A DNA stretch of 12,914 bases. It comes from JBKJTP01 sp046590195 (lineage in GTDB: Bacteria; Bacteroidota; Ignavibacteria; Palsa-1295). Each line of letters begins with the position of its first letter. Within the stretch, counting starts at the first letter, position 1. Below the pieces are notes generated by a model, which saw only the letters and a program-made list of their open reading frames with translations, was not told the DNA's origin and ran no database searches. This document shows, one piece after another, positions 12,914-12,914 of the stretch. The position numbers and the translations under genes were made by a program. The DNA lies in assembly GCA_046590195.1 (NCBI GenBank), contig JBKJTP010000103.1, positions 1 through 12,914 on the forward strand, in the 5' to 3' direction.

Positions 12914-12914
12914 A

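Noticed and set aside
1..12914. CRISPR arrays, diversity-generating retroelement, transposase or integrase genes
   Set aside because: No regularly spaced repeats, reverse transcriptase, template/variable repeat pair or recombinase motif was seen; the four-helix-bundle protein alone is not evidence for a retroelement.

Overview
The window reads as chromosomal DNA from a Gram-negative bacterium of the Bacteroidota/Chlorobiota (FCB) group, possibly close to Kapabacteria or Ignavibacteria. The evidence is two outer-membrane proteins ending in a C-terminal Phe, an RlpA-like wall protein, a mostly Shine-Dalgarno-free set of starts, a tRNA without an encoded CCA end, and a large barrel protein of a type I associate with Chlorobi-like genomes. 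The phylum is inferred from gene character only.

Layout, plus strand. The 3' end of a nitrilase-superfamily amidohydrolase (2-310) is followed by an RlpA-type protein (374-1201) and a clear intrinsic terminator. Next is a self-contained insert of about 550 bp: a small four-helix-bundle gene of the 23S rRNA intervening-sequence (S23) family, bracketed by inverted repeats built on TAGAGGTCAG. Three bases beyond this element a tightly packed gene run begins: AI-2E-family permease (1818-3137), RsmI-type 16S rRNA methyltransferase (3137-3907), a 1219-residue outer-membrane barrel of unknown function with a TTG start (3904-7563), an uncharacterised 297-residue protein (7570-8463) and the ribosome-assembly GTPase Obg (8523-9617). 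RsmI and Obg both act on the small or large ribosomal subunit; the barrel and the 297-residue protein have no assigned role.

After obg, 9618-9940 holds no recognisable gene but contains three very short ORFs in a stop/start-coupled chain, several copies of GGCAAA-type repeats and a 14-bp hairpin, all lying against a tRNA-Leu(CAA) gene on the minus strand (9941-10023). GreA (10130-10615, minus) follows with its own terminator. Two small plus-strand hypothetical genes (10861-11175 and 11198-11422) converge on the 3' end of a minus-strand TonB-dependent receptor (11444-12913) whose N-terminus and plug lie outside the window.

Most of the window is housekeeping. The parts that deserve attention are the intergenic IVS-like element at 1266-1811, the unassigned barrel plus 297-residue pair locked between rsmI and obg, and the unexplained obg-tRNA interval.
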